NCBI RefSeq assembly: GCF_009848505.1
Contig: NZ_WWDL01000005.1
Span: 1 to 64,000, forward strand
Length of the DNA: 64,000 bases
Reading direction: 5' to 3'
Source of the DNA: Muricoccus harenae
GTDB lineage: Bacteria; Pseudomonadota; Alphaproteobacteria; Acetobacterales; Acetobacteraceae
Shown here: positions 41,466 to 50,709 of the stretch, piece by piece
Position numbering within the stretch: position 1 is the stretch's first letter
Layout of the letters: each line of letters starts with the position of its first letter
Program-made: the position numbers and the translations under genes
The notes under the pieces: generated by a model
Database searches by the model: none
The model's input: the letters and a program-made list of their open reading frames with translations, nothing else
What the model was told of the DNA's origin: nothing

Positions 41466-42664
41466 CCGTCCGGACCCCCCTCCCCCTCGCGCCGGCTGAC
41501 GCCCTCACCGAGGCCGAACGCACCCGCATCCTCGCCAAGTCCGCCATCTTCGCCCCCCCGGCCCAGACGGACGAGCAAGGCCGCCAGGACCTTGTCGGCC
41601 TCTCGCGTGAGGAACTGACGGAAGCAGTGGTCGGGATCGGGGAAAAAGCCTTCCGCGCCAAGCAGATCTGGCACTGGATCTACCACCAGGGCGCCCGCGA
41701 CTTCGCCCAGATGTCCAGCATCGCCAAGCCCATGCAGGCCAAGCTCGCCGAACGCTTCACCATCTCCCGCCCGGAGGTGACGACCGAGCAAACCAGCACC
41801 GACGGCACCCGCAAATGGCTCTTCCGCATGCGCGACAAGCAGCAGGTGGAAACCGTCTACATCCCGGATGACGACCGCGGCGCCGTCTGCATCTCAACCC
41901 AGGTCGGCTGCACCCTCTCCTGCCGCTTCTGCCACACCGGCACCCAGAAACTCGTCCGCAACCTCTCGGCGGGCGAAATCGTCGGCCAGTTCATGGCCGC
42001 CCGCGACAGCTACGGCGAATGGCCCAGCCCGCAATCCGAAACCCGCATGCTCTCCAACATCGTCGTCATGGGCATGGGCGAACCCCTCTATAACTACGAG
42101 GCCACCGCCACCGCCCTGAAGATCGCCATGGACCATGAGGGCATCGGCCTCTCCCGCCGCCGCATCACCCTCAGCACGAGCGGCGTCGTCCCCATGATGG
42201 ACCGCGCGGGCGCCGAACTCGGCGTCAACCTCGCCGTCTCCCTCCACGCGGTCACCGACGAACTGCGGGACGAAATCGTCCCCCTCAACCGCAAATACCC
42301 CATCAAGGAACTGATGGCCGCCTGCCACCGCTACCCGGGCGCCACCAACGCACGCCGCATCACCTTCGAATACGTCATGCTGGACGGCATCAACGACAGC
42401 GAAGCCGAGGCCCGCGAACTCGTCCGCCTCCTCCACGGCCTCCCCGCCAAAGTGAACCTGATCCCCTTCAACCCCTGGCCGGGCTCACCCTACGCCACCT
42501 CCAAACGCGCCCAGATCGAGCGCTTCGCCACCATCCTGAACGACGCCGGCTACTCCAGCCCGGTCCGCCGCCCCCGTGGCAAGGACATCATGGCCGCCTG
42601 CGGCCAGCTCAAGACCGAAAGCGAACGGGCGAAGAAAGCCCCCGCTCCCGCCACCGCCGCCTGA
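41462..42664 (+). CDS. rlmN: Dual-specificity RNA methyltransferase RlmN
   Basis: 400 residues. [13 protein letters not shown] holds the radical SAM cysteines at 150, 154 and 157. [48 protein letters not shown] (in two parts), [11 protein letters not shown] and the C-terminal MAACGQL with the resolving Cys match RlmN fully. It methylates C2 of adenosine in 23S rRNA A2503 and some tRNAs. Start ATG 41462 overlaps the IalB stop. Confidence 0.96.
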   Translation: MTVRTPLPLAPADALTEAERTRILAKSAIFAPPAQTDEQGRQDLVGLSREELTEAVVGIGEKAFRAKQIWHWIYHQGARDFAQMSSIAKPMQAKLAERFTISRPEVTTEQTSTDGTRKWLFRMRDKQQVETVYIPDDDRGAVCISTQVGCTLSCRFCHTGTQKLVRNLSAGEIVGQFMAARDSYGEWPSPQSETRMLSNIVVMGMGEPLYNYEATATALKIAMDHEGIGLSRRRITLSTSGVVPMMDRAGAELGVNLAVSLHAVTDELRDEIVPLNRKYPIKELMAACHRYPGATNARRITFEYVMLDGINDSEAEARELVRLLHGLPAKVNLIPFNPWPGSPYATSKRAQIERFATILNDAGYSSPVRRPRGKDIMAACGQLKTESERAKKAPAPATAA

Positions 42665-42673
42665 ACAAAAAAA

Positions 42674-42695
42674 GCCGGGGGAAGTATCCCCCGGC
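42674..42695. terminator. Terminator after rlmN
   Basis: GCCGGGGG-aagtat-CCCCCGGC, preceded by a seven-A run and followed by CCTCTTCT. Same design as the hairpin after xseA. Confidence 0.65.
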
Positions 42696-42923
42696 CCTCT
42701 TCTATCCCGCTCCACCTTCCAGCCAAGCATCGCCAATAACGCGCCCGCGCGAAATCACCGCGCAAGTAACGCGTGCTATGACCAGCGGTCACTCCACCGC
42801 GGCTTTAATCCACGCGATGAACGCAACCAGTAGGCGAGGTCCCGCAGGAAACATGAGAACGCCATCATTTTCGGCGCCGCTCCTCCAGCATCGGTCTTTG
42901 AGGGCCACTTGATTCCTCTACTT
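42696..42923. other. Gene-free flank left of the IS5-family element
   Basis: About 230 bases with lower GC than usual and no gene. TAACGCG occurs twice (near 42738 and 42769) around a GCGCGAAATCACCGCGC inverted repeat. The last four bases, ACTT, are repeated on the far side of the IS element. Confidence 0.45.
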
Positions 42924-42941
42924 AGTCGGCCTTGAATAACC
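42924..42941 (+). repeat. Left terminal inverted repeat of the IS5-family element
   Basis: AGTCGGCCTTGAATAACC; pairs with the right repeat with one T/C difference. Confidence 0.85.
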
Positions 42942-42944
42942 CCA

Positions 42945-44291
42945 TCAGGCTGCGTGGGCGGTAATCTGGTCGCGTTCCGCCCGATCGATCGCCTGGATGA
43001 GGCTGGCGATGAGAGCGGCCAAGAGAGCCCTGAGGTGGGCGAGGATCTTGCGGATGTTGTGCCCGCAGCCGCAGAGCACGGCGTAGAGGGCGTCGCCGAG
43101 GGTGCCCCTGAGGGCGCAGCGGGCGAGGCGTCCGTCGGTCTTCATGTGGCCGATCTCGGGTTCGATGGCGCTGCGGCGCCGGAGCAGTCTTGTCAGCCTC
43201 GGCGTCAGGCCACGCCGTGTGCCGCTGATGAGCACCCTGGTGCCCTGCACCCCATGGCCGCGGTAGCCGCGATCGACCACGGCCAGGCTGGGGAGTTGCC
43301 CGGTCAGGGTTTCGACCTGCTGGAGGGTGTCGGGAAGGGTGTGCCCGTCATAGGGATTGCCGGGCATGGAGCGCATGCCGACGACAAAGCCGCCGGCGAG
43401 CGTGGTGGCGATGCTGACCTTGGTCCCGAACTCATAGCGGATGCGGGCCTTGCCCTTGGAGATGCAATCCACCTCCGGCTCGTGCAGGGCGTAGATCTTG
43501 TTCGGGGCTTTCGGCGTCTGCCGCAGCAGGCGGGTGACGAGGGCCATGCGCTGCTCGATCCGTGTCCGCAGCCGCTCGTCAGGGACGGCGCCGATCTTGC
43601 GGCCGATGTCGCGCAGGACGCGCCCCGTGTAGCCCTTTAGCGTGCGCAGCACCTTGCGCATGCGTCGGAACTGCCGGGCATGGGCATGCCGCCCCGCCCG
43701 GGCGGCCAGGCGCGGGGCCAAGCGGTTGTAGTTCTGCCGCAAGGTGATCCCGGCCCTGCCGGCCAGCGCCACCAGGGAGCGGCGCGCCTTCTCGTAGAGC
43801 CTGCTGTCGGTCAGGTGGGCGATGGCCTTCTCCATCACCGTGGTGTCCACCGCGATCTCGGCCAGGCTACGTTCCGATAGGGCGCCTGAGGCCCGCCCTG
43901 CCTCGATGGTCTTGGTCAGCAGCCACTCCACGCCCTCCTCACCGATGCGACCGCGCCAGCGGCTGAGCGAGGACGGATGGATGGGTGCGCGGTGCTGGAA
44001 GAAGACCTCGCCGGTGAAGTGCTGGAAATAGGGGTTCTCCACCCAGCGGGCGAGCACCGCCTCGTCGGAGAGGCCGTAGGCGTGCTGCAGGTACATCAGC
44101 CCCGCTACCAGACGCGGATCTGTGGCCGGTCGTCCCTCCTGGGCGGGGAAGAAGCCGGCCCATTCCCGCTCGAACCAGCCCCAGTCCATCAAAGCGGCGA
44201 GCCGAACCAACTCATGCCGCCCATCGATCATGTCGACCAAGCGTGGGCGTAGCAGGTCGTCCTGCTCAGCCGGGCGGGAACGGTGCTTCAT
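42945..44291 (-). CDS. IS5-family transposase
   Basis: 448 residues. N-terminal DUF772-like region (WFEREWAGFFPAQEGRPATDP, NPYFQHFTGEVFFQHRAPIH, PSSLSRWRGRIGEEG) and a DDE domain: IAVDTTVMEKAI with the first Asp, LAVVDRGYRGHG with the second, and SAIEPEIGHMKTDGRL with the Glu. All three catalytic acids are visible. The start at 44291 (MKHRSRPAEQ) was preferred over a longer form from 44381. Confidence 0.92.
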   Translation of the reverse strand: MKHRSRPAEQDDLLRPRLVDMIDGRHELVRLAALMDWGWFEREWAGFFPAQEGRPATDPRLVAGLMYLQHAYGLSDEAVLARWVENPYFQHFTGEVFFQHRAPIHPSSLSRWRGRIGEEGVEWLLTKTIEAGRASGALSERSLAEIAVDTTVMEKAIAHLTDSRLYEKARRSLVALAGRAGITLRQNYNRLAPRLAARAGRHAHARQFRRMRKVLRTLKGYTGRVLRDIGRKIGAVPDERLRTRIEQRMALVTRLLRQTPKAPNKIYALHEPEVDCISKGKARIRYEFGTKVSIATTLAGGFVVGMRSMPGNPYDGHTLPDTLQQVETLTGQLPSLAVVDRGYRGHGVQGTRVLISGTRRGLTPRLTRLLRRRSAIEPEIGHMKTDGRLARCALRGTLGDALYAVLCGCGHNIRKILAHLRALLAALIASLIQAIDRAERDQITAHAA

Positions 44292-44390
44292 GGCCGGCAG
44301 AATCGCAGGATTTGCCGCCCGTTCCAACCAAACCCTGCAATTCCAGCATCCCAAATCCTGAGCTTTCCTGCCCCGGATCAACAGGTTGCT

Positions 44391-44408
44391 GGTTGTTCAA
44401 GGCCGACT
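44391..44408 (-). repeat. Right terminal inverted repeat of the IS5-family element
   Basis: On the minus strand reads AGTCGGCCTTGAACAACC. Followed by ACTT, the target duplication. Confidence 0.85.
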
Positions 44409-44549
44409 ACTTAAGACACACCCGGAATGACTTCACCCGCATAAATCAATGCCAATCTGACAAGCGCGTGGGCGCTCCCTCCACACCAACACCCCACCCA
44501 ACCCCTAAACCCCTCCCCCGTTCCCCACCGGCGAGAACGAGGAACCACC

Positions 44550-45821
44550 TTGGCCGAAACCCGCTTCGTCGCCCTCACCATCGTCGCCGTCGCCCTCCTC
44601 CTCGCCGCGGCACGCCTCACCCGCATCCCCCCCTCCATCCTCTGGTTCGCGGGCGGCCTTGCCTCCATCCTCCTCCCCGGACCCGTCCCGCCCCTCCGCG
44701 TGGACCCCCTCATCGTCCTCGGCCTCATCCTCCCGCCCCTCCTCTACGCGGGCGTCACCAACCTCCCCCCATCCCTCCTCCAGCGCGCCGCCTGGCGCGG
44801 CGTCGGCCTCGGCGCCCTCTGGACCCTCGGCCTCACCACCGCCTGCGGCTACGGCGCCGCCCTCCTCCTCCCGGGCCTGGACCCCGTCGCCTGCATGGCC
44901 ATCGGCGTCGCCGCCGCCATCGCCGAACCCCGCGTCCTCACCGAATCCGGCCTCGACAAACGCCTCCCCCCCACACTCACCGAAGCCATGTCCGCCCAAC
45001 TCGCCAGCGCGCCCCTCATCGGCGTCTCCCTGTCGATCTTCACGGCAAAATCCGTCGGCGGCCCCTTCCCCGGCTTCACAGCCATCTCCGCCACCCTCGC
45101 CTACGACACCATCGTCGGCGGCGCCGTTGGCATCGCCCTCGGCTACGCCATGGCCGCCCTCCGCCGCCGGCTGGACGCCCCGCAGGCTGAAACCGCCCTC
45201 TCCCTCGCCACCCCCTTCGCCGCCGCCGCCCTCGGCGAAGCCATCGGCGCCTCCCCCATCGGCCCCCTCATCGGCGCCGGCCTCGTCATCGCCTGGTGCC
45301 ACGCAAAGGACGAGAAATCGGGCCTCTGCATCGCCTCCCCCGAATCCCGCCAACTCACCAGGGATCTCTGGCGCAGCCTGGACGCCATCCTGACCGGCGC
45401 CCTCTTCTTCCTCATGGGCCGCGCCCTGCCCGAAGCCCTGGAAGGCGCCAAATCCCTCCCCTGGCCCCTGCTCGCATCCACGGCCCTGGCCCTGATGGCC
45501 CTCTGCTGGGCCGTCCAGTTCACCCTCTCCTGGGCCGCCCTGGCCCACCCCGCCTCACCTCCCATCCCCCGCGCGGACGGCGGCCGTGTCCCCCCCTGGC
45601 AAGGCGCAGCCCTGATGGCCGGCGGCGCCGGCCGCAGCGTCGTCGCCCTCGCCGTCGCCCTCGCCGTCCCCGCCACCACACCGGGTGGCGAACCCTACCT
45701 GGCGCGGGACGCGGTGGTGGCCGTGGTGGCGCTGATGGTGGTGGCCTCGGCGGCGCTGCAATGGGTGGGGGTGCCGGGGCTGGTGCGGTGGGTCAGACCG
45801 GGCACTGAGGAGCGACTGTAG
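44550..45821 (+). CDS. CPA1 Na+/H+ antiporter-like membrane protein with altered core motifs
   Basis: 423 residues, about 12 membrane helices, arranged like NhaP-type antiporters (LVLGLILPPLLYAGV, ALFFLMGRALPEAL, ALMAGGAGRSVVALAVALAVP with the helix-11 Arg). Where the family has a TDPV-like site this protein reads AAIAEPRVLTESG, and where it has GESLLNDA it reads MSAQLASAP, so the ion-binding ND pair is lost. It may carry a different ion or be non-transporting. The start is a TTG with AGGA a few bases before it. Third positions are extremely GC-rich. It lies between the IS5-family element and the ATPase remnant. Confidence 0.7.
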   Translation: MAETRFVALTIVAVALLLAAARLTRIPPSILWFAGGLASILLPGPVPPLRVDPLIVLGLILPPLLYAGVTNLPPSLLQRAAWRGVGLGALWTLGLTTACGYGAALLLPGLDPVACMAIGVAAAIAEPRVLTESGLDKRLPPTLTEAMSAQLASAPLIGVSLSIFTAKSVGGPFPGFTAISATLAYDTIVGGAVGIALGYAMAALRRRLDAPQAETALSLATPFAAAALGEAIGASPIGPLIGAGLVIAWCHAKDEKSGLCIASPESRQLTRDLWRSLDAILTGALFFLMGRALPEALEGAKSLPWPLLASTALALMALCWAVQFTLSWAALAHPASPPIPRADGGRVPPWQGAALMAGGAGRSVVALAVALAVPATTPGGEPYLARDAVVAVVALMVVASAALQWVGVPGLVRWVRPGTEERL

Positions 45822-45833
45822 AGAACGTGGCCC

Positions 45834-45883
45834 GCGGGAGGCGCCGCCTCCCGCACCCTCCGCCGGGGACTTTTGGTCCCCGG
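45834..45883. repeat. Half-copy of the intergenic repeat after the antiporter gene
   Basis: GCGGGAGGC-gcc-GCCTCCCGC (45834-45854) and CCGGGGAC-ttttg-GTCCCCGG (45863-45883). It probably terminates the antiporter transcript. Confidence 0.65.
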
Positions 45884-45983
45884 ACCCCTCAAGGGCTTAA
45901 GTCGTTATCCAGAAACCTATACTTATATGCCGTTCCAATTCGTCGGCTCTTCTACCGTATCCCGGCCTTCATAGCGGCATTCA

Positions 45984-46358
45984 TTAGCTAAGTTGGTTGA
46001 TATCGGCCTGCGACTTCGAGAACCTCTTAAGTCCAAGCGTCTCCACTAATCCGAGGTGGGTACGGAATTGAATGGCTTTGTCATCGAACCTTGTTCTTCT
46101 CTCTTTGTGTCTCCACACAAAGCCTGCCCCGCCTTGCGTACCACCGGGCTTATAGTAACCGATAATCGAAAATTGAAATAAATGCGAAAGGACGTCTTTT
46201 GGTTCTATGTTTAGGCTAAGCGTCGATTTGAGGTCTTCGTGAGCCTGCCGGAAGTCACCGCTCGAGAAAACAATGGTTCCCAACCTCTTGAGAATTTCCA
46301 GATATGACCTGTATTCTGGATAATGTTTCGGAATTTCGTCGTCAAGTTCTTCGCTTCT
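45984..46358 (-). pseudogene. Remnant of a P-loop ATPase (Sll1717-family-like), C-terminal end only
   Basis: Low-GC sequence encoding about 124 residues in frame but with no start: the frame opens after a TGA at 46368-46370 and reads [40 protein letters not shown], then IIGYYKPGGTQGGAGFVWRH and FRTHLGLVETLGLKRF. The last part resembles the C-terminus of Sll1717-type P-loop ATPases. The ATPase core is gone. Base composition differs sharply from both flanks and returns to high GC at about 46360, marking a recombination junction. Such ATPases often occur in defence or accessory islands; that link is inferred. Confidence 0.65.
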
Positions 46359-46732
46359 TCCGCCGCCTCACCCATGCCGGCCTCTGGCACCGCCTGCTGC
46401 AGGAACTCGCCAAAACCGCCCCCAACCACCCCCTCCGCCGGATCGAATACTTCATCTGCCGCGCCACCCGCCGCGCCGCCCGCCTCGGCGGCATGGCCCT
46501 CCTGGTCCTCATCCGGAAGCTCGGCCTCCGCACCGCCCTCAACGGCCCGCCCTGGCTCCTGCCGGATCCCCTTTTGTCCGAAATGCTCTCCCGCGCCCCG
46601 CTCCCCCCGGCGCCGCGCACGCCGTCACAGCTCGAAGCGGCAAAGCAACGCTTCCGAAGCCTCGAAGCACTCAGCCGCGCCGCCCTCGGCCGCGCCCGCA
46701 TCCCCCGCTCCGTCCGGCTCGCCTGGCCATGA
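46304..46732 (+). CDS. Hypothetical protein, probably 5'-truncated or chimeric
   Basis: 142 residues; no family recognised. From about 46361 on the frame is strongly coding (very GC-rich third positions; [58 protein letters not shown]). Its first 19 codons lie inside the antisense ATPase remnant and have different base composition, so the original start was probably lost at the junction and the present ATG is accidental. May no longer be expressed. Confidence 0.45.
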   Translation: MTCILDNVSEFRRQVLRFFRRLTHAGLWHRLLQELAKTAPNHPLRRIEYFICRATRRAARLGGMALLVLIRKLGLRTALNGPPWLLPDPLLSEMLSRAPLPPAPRTPSQLEAAKQRFRSLEALSRAALGRARIPRSVRLAWP

Positions 46733-46838
46733 ACCACAGCGAAACGAAGCCCCCGCCCCGCACGCCCAACTCCACCTTGCCCCCGCGCCCGCGCTGCGGC
46801 ACACCGCCCGCCTCTTTCCGCGGAAGGTCCCCCTCGCG

Positions 46839-48074
46839 ATGCGCGTAAAAGACGTCAAGAAGGTTGTCCTCGCCTACTCCGGCGGGCTGGACACCTCCGT
46901 CATCCTCAAATGGCTCCAAACCACCTACGGCGCCGAAGTCATCACCTTCACGGCCGATCTCGGCCAGGGCGAGGAACTCGGCCCGGCGAAGGACAAGGCC
47001 CTCCTCCTCGGCATCAAGGAGGAGAACATCTTCATGGACGACCTGCGGGAGGAATTCACGCGGGACTTCGTCTTCCCGATGTTCCGCATGAACGCCCAGT
47101 ATGAAGGCTGCTACCTCCTCGGCACCTCCATCGCCCGCCCGCTCATCGCCAAGCGCCAGATCGAAATCGCGGAGAAGATGGGCGCCGATGCCGTCTCCCA
47201 CGGCGCCACCGGCAAGGGCAACGATCAGGTCCGGTTCGAAATCGCCTACTACGCCCTCAAGCCCGACGTGAAGGTCATCGCCCCCTGGCGCGAATGGGAC
47301 CTCACCTCCCGCACCCGCCTCCTGCAATTCGCCGAGGATCACCAGATCCCCATCGCGAAGGACAAGCGCGGCGAAGCCCCCTTCAGCGTGGACGCCAACC
47401 TCCTGCACAGCAGCAGCGAAGGTAAGGTCCTGGAAGAACCCTGGGACGAACCGCCCGAGGCCGTCTGGCAGCGCACGGTGGCCCCCATGGACGCCCCCGA
47501 CCGCGTCACCGAAATCACCATCGAGTTCGAGCGTGGAGACGCCGTCGCCATCAACGGCGAACGCATGTCCCCGGCAACCCTGCTCACCAAGCTCAACGCG
47601 CTGGGCAAGGAAAACGGCATCGGCCGCCTGGACCTCGTGGAGAACCGCTTCGTCGGCATGAAGTCCCGCGGCGCCTACGAAACCCCCGGCGGCACCATCC
47701 TCCACACCGCCCACCGCGCCATCGAATCCATCACGCTCGACCGTGAGGCCGCACACCTCAAGGACAGCCTGATGCCCCGCTACGCGGAGCTGATCTACAA
47801 CGGCTTCTGGTTCAGCCCGGAGCGCCGCATGCTCCAGGCCATGGCCGATGCCTCCCAGGCCAGCGTCACCGGTGAAGTCCGCCTGAAGCTCTACAAGGGC
47901 AACACCATCGTCACCGGCCGCCGCAGCCCGCACAGCCTCTACTCGATGAAGCACGTCACCTTCGAGGAAGACCAGGGCGCCTACGACCAGTTCGATGCCC
48001 AAGGCTTCATCAAGCTCAACGCCCTCCGCCTGCGCCTCGGCGCCATGGCCGGCCGCAAGGGCGGCGCCCTCTGA
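46839..48074 (+). CDS. argG: Argininosuccinate synthase
   Basis: 411 residues. [18 protein letters not shown] is the PP-loop; [42 protein letters not shown]-like [15 protein letters not shown] and [10 protein letters not shown] follow. It joins citrulline and aspartate in arginine synthesis. GGAAGG lies about 12 bases before the ATG. Confidence 0.97.
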   Translation: MRVKDVKKVVLAYSGGLDTSVILKWLQTTYGAEVITFTADLGQGEELGPAKDKALLLGIKEENIFMDDLREEFTRDFVFPMFRMNAQYEGCYLLGTSIARPLIAKRQIEIAEKMGADAVSHGATGKGNDQVRFEIAYYALKPDVKVIAPWREWDLTSRTRLLQFAEDHQIPIAKDKRGEAPFSVDANLLHSSSEGKVLEEPWDEPPEAVWQRTVAPMDAPDRVTEITIEFERGDAVAINGERMSPATLLTKLNALGKENGIGRLDLVENRFVGMKSRGAYETPGGTILHTAHRAIESITLDREAAHLKDSLMPRYAELIYNGFWFSPERRMLQAMADASQASVTGEVRLKLYKGNTIVTGRRSPHSLYSMKHVTFEEDQGAYDQFDAQGFIKLNALRLRLGAMAGRKGGAL

Positions 48075-48100
48075 TCCGGCACGCGGCCGCCGTCACCCCC

Positions 48101-48331
48101 GTGACGGCGGCCGGCCTCCTCCTGGCCCTTTGGCCCCAATTCCCCACCGGCTTCCACCACGACAGCGCCCATCTTCAACCCGCCCGGCTGGAACCTCGCC
48201 GTTCCCAGCAGCCCGCCTACCGCGCCATGGCCGGGGCCGCGCGCCACAACCTCATCCCCCGCGGCCTGGACTTCGGATCCCTCCGCTGGAGCCCCACGGG
48301 CCGTCCCTTCGAAGGCGTCCCGGCCCCATGA
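48101..48331 (+). CDS. Small hypothetical protein
   Basis: 76 residues, no family. Third positions are nearly all G or C and the frame ends with TGA just before the PaiB-like gene, so it is plausibly real. A hydrophobic start (AAGLLLALWPQFP) is too short for a confident signal peptide. Sits 26 bases after argG on the same strand. Confidence 0.4.
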   Translation: MTAAGLLLALWPQFPTGFHHDSAHLQPARLEPRRSQQPAYRAMAGAARHNLIPRGLDFGSLRWSPTGRPFEGVPAP

Positions 48332-48402
48332 CCGAGGGTGCATGGCAGCAGCGCACACTCCACCGTTCCCCGCACGGCACGAACGGCCCTAGCCTCACCG
48401 CC

Positions 48403-49023
48403 ATGTACACGCCGCCCGCCTTCCGCGAGGACGACCCCGAGGCCCTCCGCGCCAGCATCGCGTCCTCGCGCCTCGCCCTGCTCACCACCAACGGCCCCGA
48501 GGGCGTGCCCCTCGTCACGCCCCTGCCGCTGGTGCTGGATGGCGGCCACCTGATCGGCCACCTCGCCCGCGCCAACCCGCATGCGAAGGCCCTCGCCACC
48601 GCGCCCCGCGCGCTGGCCGTCTTCCTCGGCCCCGAGGCCTATGTTTCCCCCGGCTTCTACGCCTCCAAGGCCGAGCACGGCCGCGTCGTCCCCACCTGGA
48701 ACTACGAGGCCATCACCGTCGAAGGCGCCCTTGAAAGCTTCGACGATCCCGCCCGCCTGCACGACGCCGTCTCCCGCCTCACCAACCGCCACGAGGCCAG
48801 CCGTGCGGAGCCCTGGGCCGTCACCGACGCGCCGCCCGAATTCATCGCCGCCCAGCTCCGCGGCATCATCGGCCTGCGGCTTTCGATCGAGCGGATCACC
48901 GGCAAGCGGAAGCTCTCGCAGAACCGGCCCGAGGCGGACCAGGACGGCGTGCGGCAAGGCCTCGCCACAAGCGAGGATGCGCGCGACCAGGCGGTGGCGC
49001 GGGCCATGGCGAACTTGCGATGA
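48403..49023 (+). CDS. FMN-binding negative transcriptional regulator, PaiB family
   Basis: 206 residues. YTPPAFREDDPEALRASI, LLTTNGPEGVPLVTPLPLVL, HLARANPHAKAL, VVPTWNYEAITVEG and IIGLRLSIERITGKRKLSQN fit PaiB throughout. In Bacillus PaiB reduces protease and sporulation gene expression; the split-barrel fold binds FMN. Single gene. Start at 48403 is the family start. Confidence 0.9.
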   Translation: MYTPPAFREDDPEALRASIASSRLALLTTNGPEGVPLVTPLPLVLDGGHLIGHLARANPHAKALATAPRALAVFLGPEAYVSPGFYASKAEHGRVVPTWNYEAITVEGALESFDDPARLHDAVSRLTNRHEASRAEPWAVTDAPPEFIAAQLRGIIGLRLSIERITGKRKLSQNRPEADQDGVRQGLATSEDARDQAVARAMANLR

Positions 49024-49099
49024 CATGGGCGCCATGTCGCCGCCCCTCGCGCCCGCCGCGCCGCGCCGCTAAGCAGCGCGGAGCAGGAGGACCCCGGGC

Positions 49100-49810
49100 A
49101 TGATCGAGCGACCGAACCGCGCAGGCATCATCGCGGCGCTCGATACGCGAAGCCCGGAACAGGCGGAGACCTGGGCCGAAGCCCTCGCCCCGCATGTCGG
49201 ATGCCTGAAGCTCGGGCTGGAATTCTTCGTCGCCAACGGGCCGCAGGCGGTCGCGCGCATCGCCCGCCACAAGCCGCTCTTCCTCGACCTCAAGTTCCAC
49301 GACATCCCGAACACCGTCGCCGGTGCGGTGCGCTCCGCCTGCGCGTTGCGCCCGGCGATGCTCACCATCCACGCCTCGGGCGGCGCGCCGATGATCGAGG
49401 CGGCCCGGCGCGCGGCCGAGGATGCGGCGGGGGACGACCGCCCCGCCATCCTGGCCGTCACCGTCCTCACCAGCACCAGCGCCGCCACCCTCGCGGAGAC
49501 GGGCGTCGCGGGCGGCCCCGCGCAGCAGGTCCTGCGCCTCGCACGCCTCGCATTGGAGGCCGGCGCAGACGGGCTTGTCTGCGCACCGCCCGAGGTCGCG
49601 CTGATCCGCGCGGCGCATGGTGCCTCGCCGCTGCTCGTCGTGCCCGGCGTCCGCCCGGCCGGCAGCGCGCGTGGCGACCAGACCCGCGTCGCGACGCCTG
49701 CCGACACTGCGGCGGCAGGTGCCAACTGGCTTGTCATCGGCCGGCCCATCACCGCCGCGCCGGATCCCTCAGCGGCGGCGGCGGCCATTGCCGCGGAGAT
49801 GCCGGCATGA
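49100..49810 (+). CDS. pyrF: Orotidine-5'-phosphate decarboxylase
   Basis: 236 residues. [29 protein letters not shown] with the catalytic Lys/Asp set, [15 protein letters not shown], and [21 protein letters not shown] match the family. Last step of UMP synthesis. GGAGG precedes the ATG. It overlaps trpF by 4 bases (ATGA), the usual alphaproteobacterial pyrF-trpF pairing. Confidence 0.97.
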   Translation: MIERPNRAGIIAALDTRSPEQAETWAEALAPHVGCLKLGLEFFVANGPQAVARIARHKPLFLDLKFHDIPNTVAGAVRSACALRPAMLTIHASGGAPMIEAARRAAEDAAGDDRPAILAVTVLTSTSAATLAETGVAGGPAQQVLRLARLALEAGADGLVCAPPEVALIRAAHGASPLLVVPGVRPAGSARGDQTRVATPADTAAAGANWLVIGRPITAAPDPSAAAAAIAAEMPA

Positions 49811-50478
49811 CGCAGCTGAAGTTCTGCGGCCTGAATGATCCCGCAGGATTCGACGCGGCCGTGCAGGCCGGAGCGGAGATGGTGGGGCTTGTGTTCTTCG
49901 GGCCCTCGCCGCGCAACCTCACGCCCGATGCAGCCGCCACTCTCTCCGCGCGCGCCGCGGCGCCGGCCGCGGGTGGGCCGCAGCGCGTCGGACTCTTCGT
50001 CGATGCGACGGATGACGAGATCGCTGCGGTGCTCGCGAAGGTGCCGCTCGACATCCTCCAGCTCCATGGCAGCGAAACGCCTGCGCGCTCCGCCGAGATC
50101 CGCGCGCGCTTCGGATTGCCGGTGATGAAGGCGCTCGGCATCGCCACGGCGCAGGACCTGGATCCGCTGGCTGCTTTTGCACCTGTGGTGGATCGCTTCC
50201 TGCTGGATGCGAAGGCGCCGCCGGATTCCGCCATCCCCGGCGGTAACGCGCTGACCTTCGACTGGTCGCTGCTGGCCGGGCGTGCCGTGCCGCGCCCCTG
50301 GCTGCTCGCGGGCGGCCTCACCGCCGTGAATGTCGCCGAGGCCATTCGCGCAACCGGCACGCCGGGGGTGGATGTTTCCTCCGGCGTGGAGCGCGCCCGC
50401 GGGAAGAAGGACCCCGCGCAGATCGCGGCCTTTGCGGCGGCGGTGCGGCAGGCCGCGAAGCACCGCGGAGCCGAGTGA
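49807..50478 (+). CDS. trpF: Phosphoribosylanthranilate isomerase
   Basis: 223 residues. [68 protein letters not shown] and [17 protein letters not shown] cover the family, including the catalytic Cys (CGL) and Asp (VDA). Third step of the tryptophan branch. Coupled to pyrF. In relatives trpB follows at once; here 4.2 kb of other DNA lies between them. Confidence 0.96.
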   Translation: MTQLKFCGLNDPAGFDAAVQAGAEMVGLVFFGPSPRNLTPDAAATLSARAAAPAAGGPQRVGLFVDATDDEIAAVLAKVPLDILQLHGSETPARSAEIRARFGLPVMKALGIATAQDLDPLAAFAPVVDRFLLDAKAPPDSAIPGGNALTFDWSLLAGRAVPRPWLLAGGLTAVNVAEAIRATGTPGVDVSSGVERARGKKDPAQIAAFAAAVRQAAKHRGAE

Positions 50479-50709
50479 CTCCTTGCGCTGTAATAGTTAA
50501 AGTCCTGCCGGGATGGTATCTATTTTGAACGTCGGTATGACTTAGAAATTCATTTTGGTTTCACTACAACGTGCAGCGCCGACTGCCGGAATGTTGCTGG
50601 GCAAGTGCCCTTCAGACCCGCATTATTTCGCCAGACACCTACGGGGTCCGGCGATTCTCGTCCGGCCCCACCGCTTCACCACGAGACCCAAAAAAGGGGC
50701 GGTTGGACC
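50479..50709. other. AT-richer promoter region of the RTX gene
   Basis: About 230 bases. From about 50495 to 50570 the sequence is notably AT-rich for this genome (GTATCTATTTTGAACG, ATTCATTTTGGTTTC), consistent with an own promoter at the left edge of the insertion. No terminator hairpin was seen after trpF. Confidence 0.45.

Larger units (their letters stand above)
42924..44408. mobile_element. Complete IS5-family insertion sequence with target duplication
   Basis: 1,485 bp. Terminal inverted repeats of 18 bp with one mismatch: AGTCGGCCTTGAATAACC (42924-42941) and, on the other strand, AGTCGGCCTTGAACAACC (44391-44408). Both ends are bordered by ACTT (42920-42923 and 44409-44412), the apparent 4-bp target duplication. 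A single full-length transposase fills it. Matching target repeats and an open frame suggest a fairly recent insertion. Confidence 0.88.

Noticed and set aside
45984-46283. A complete 99-residue minus-strand gene
   Set aside because: The apparent start is an internal TTG; in-frame coding continues upstream to an abrupt junction, and the residues match only the end of a larger ATPase.
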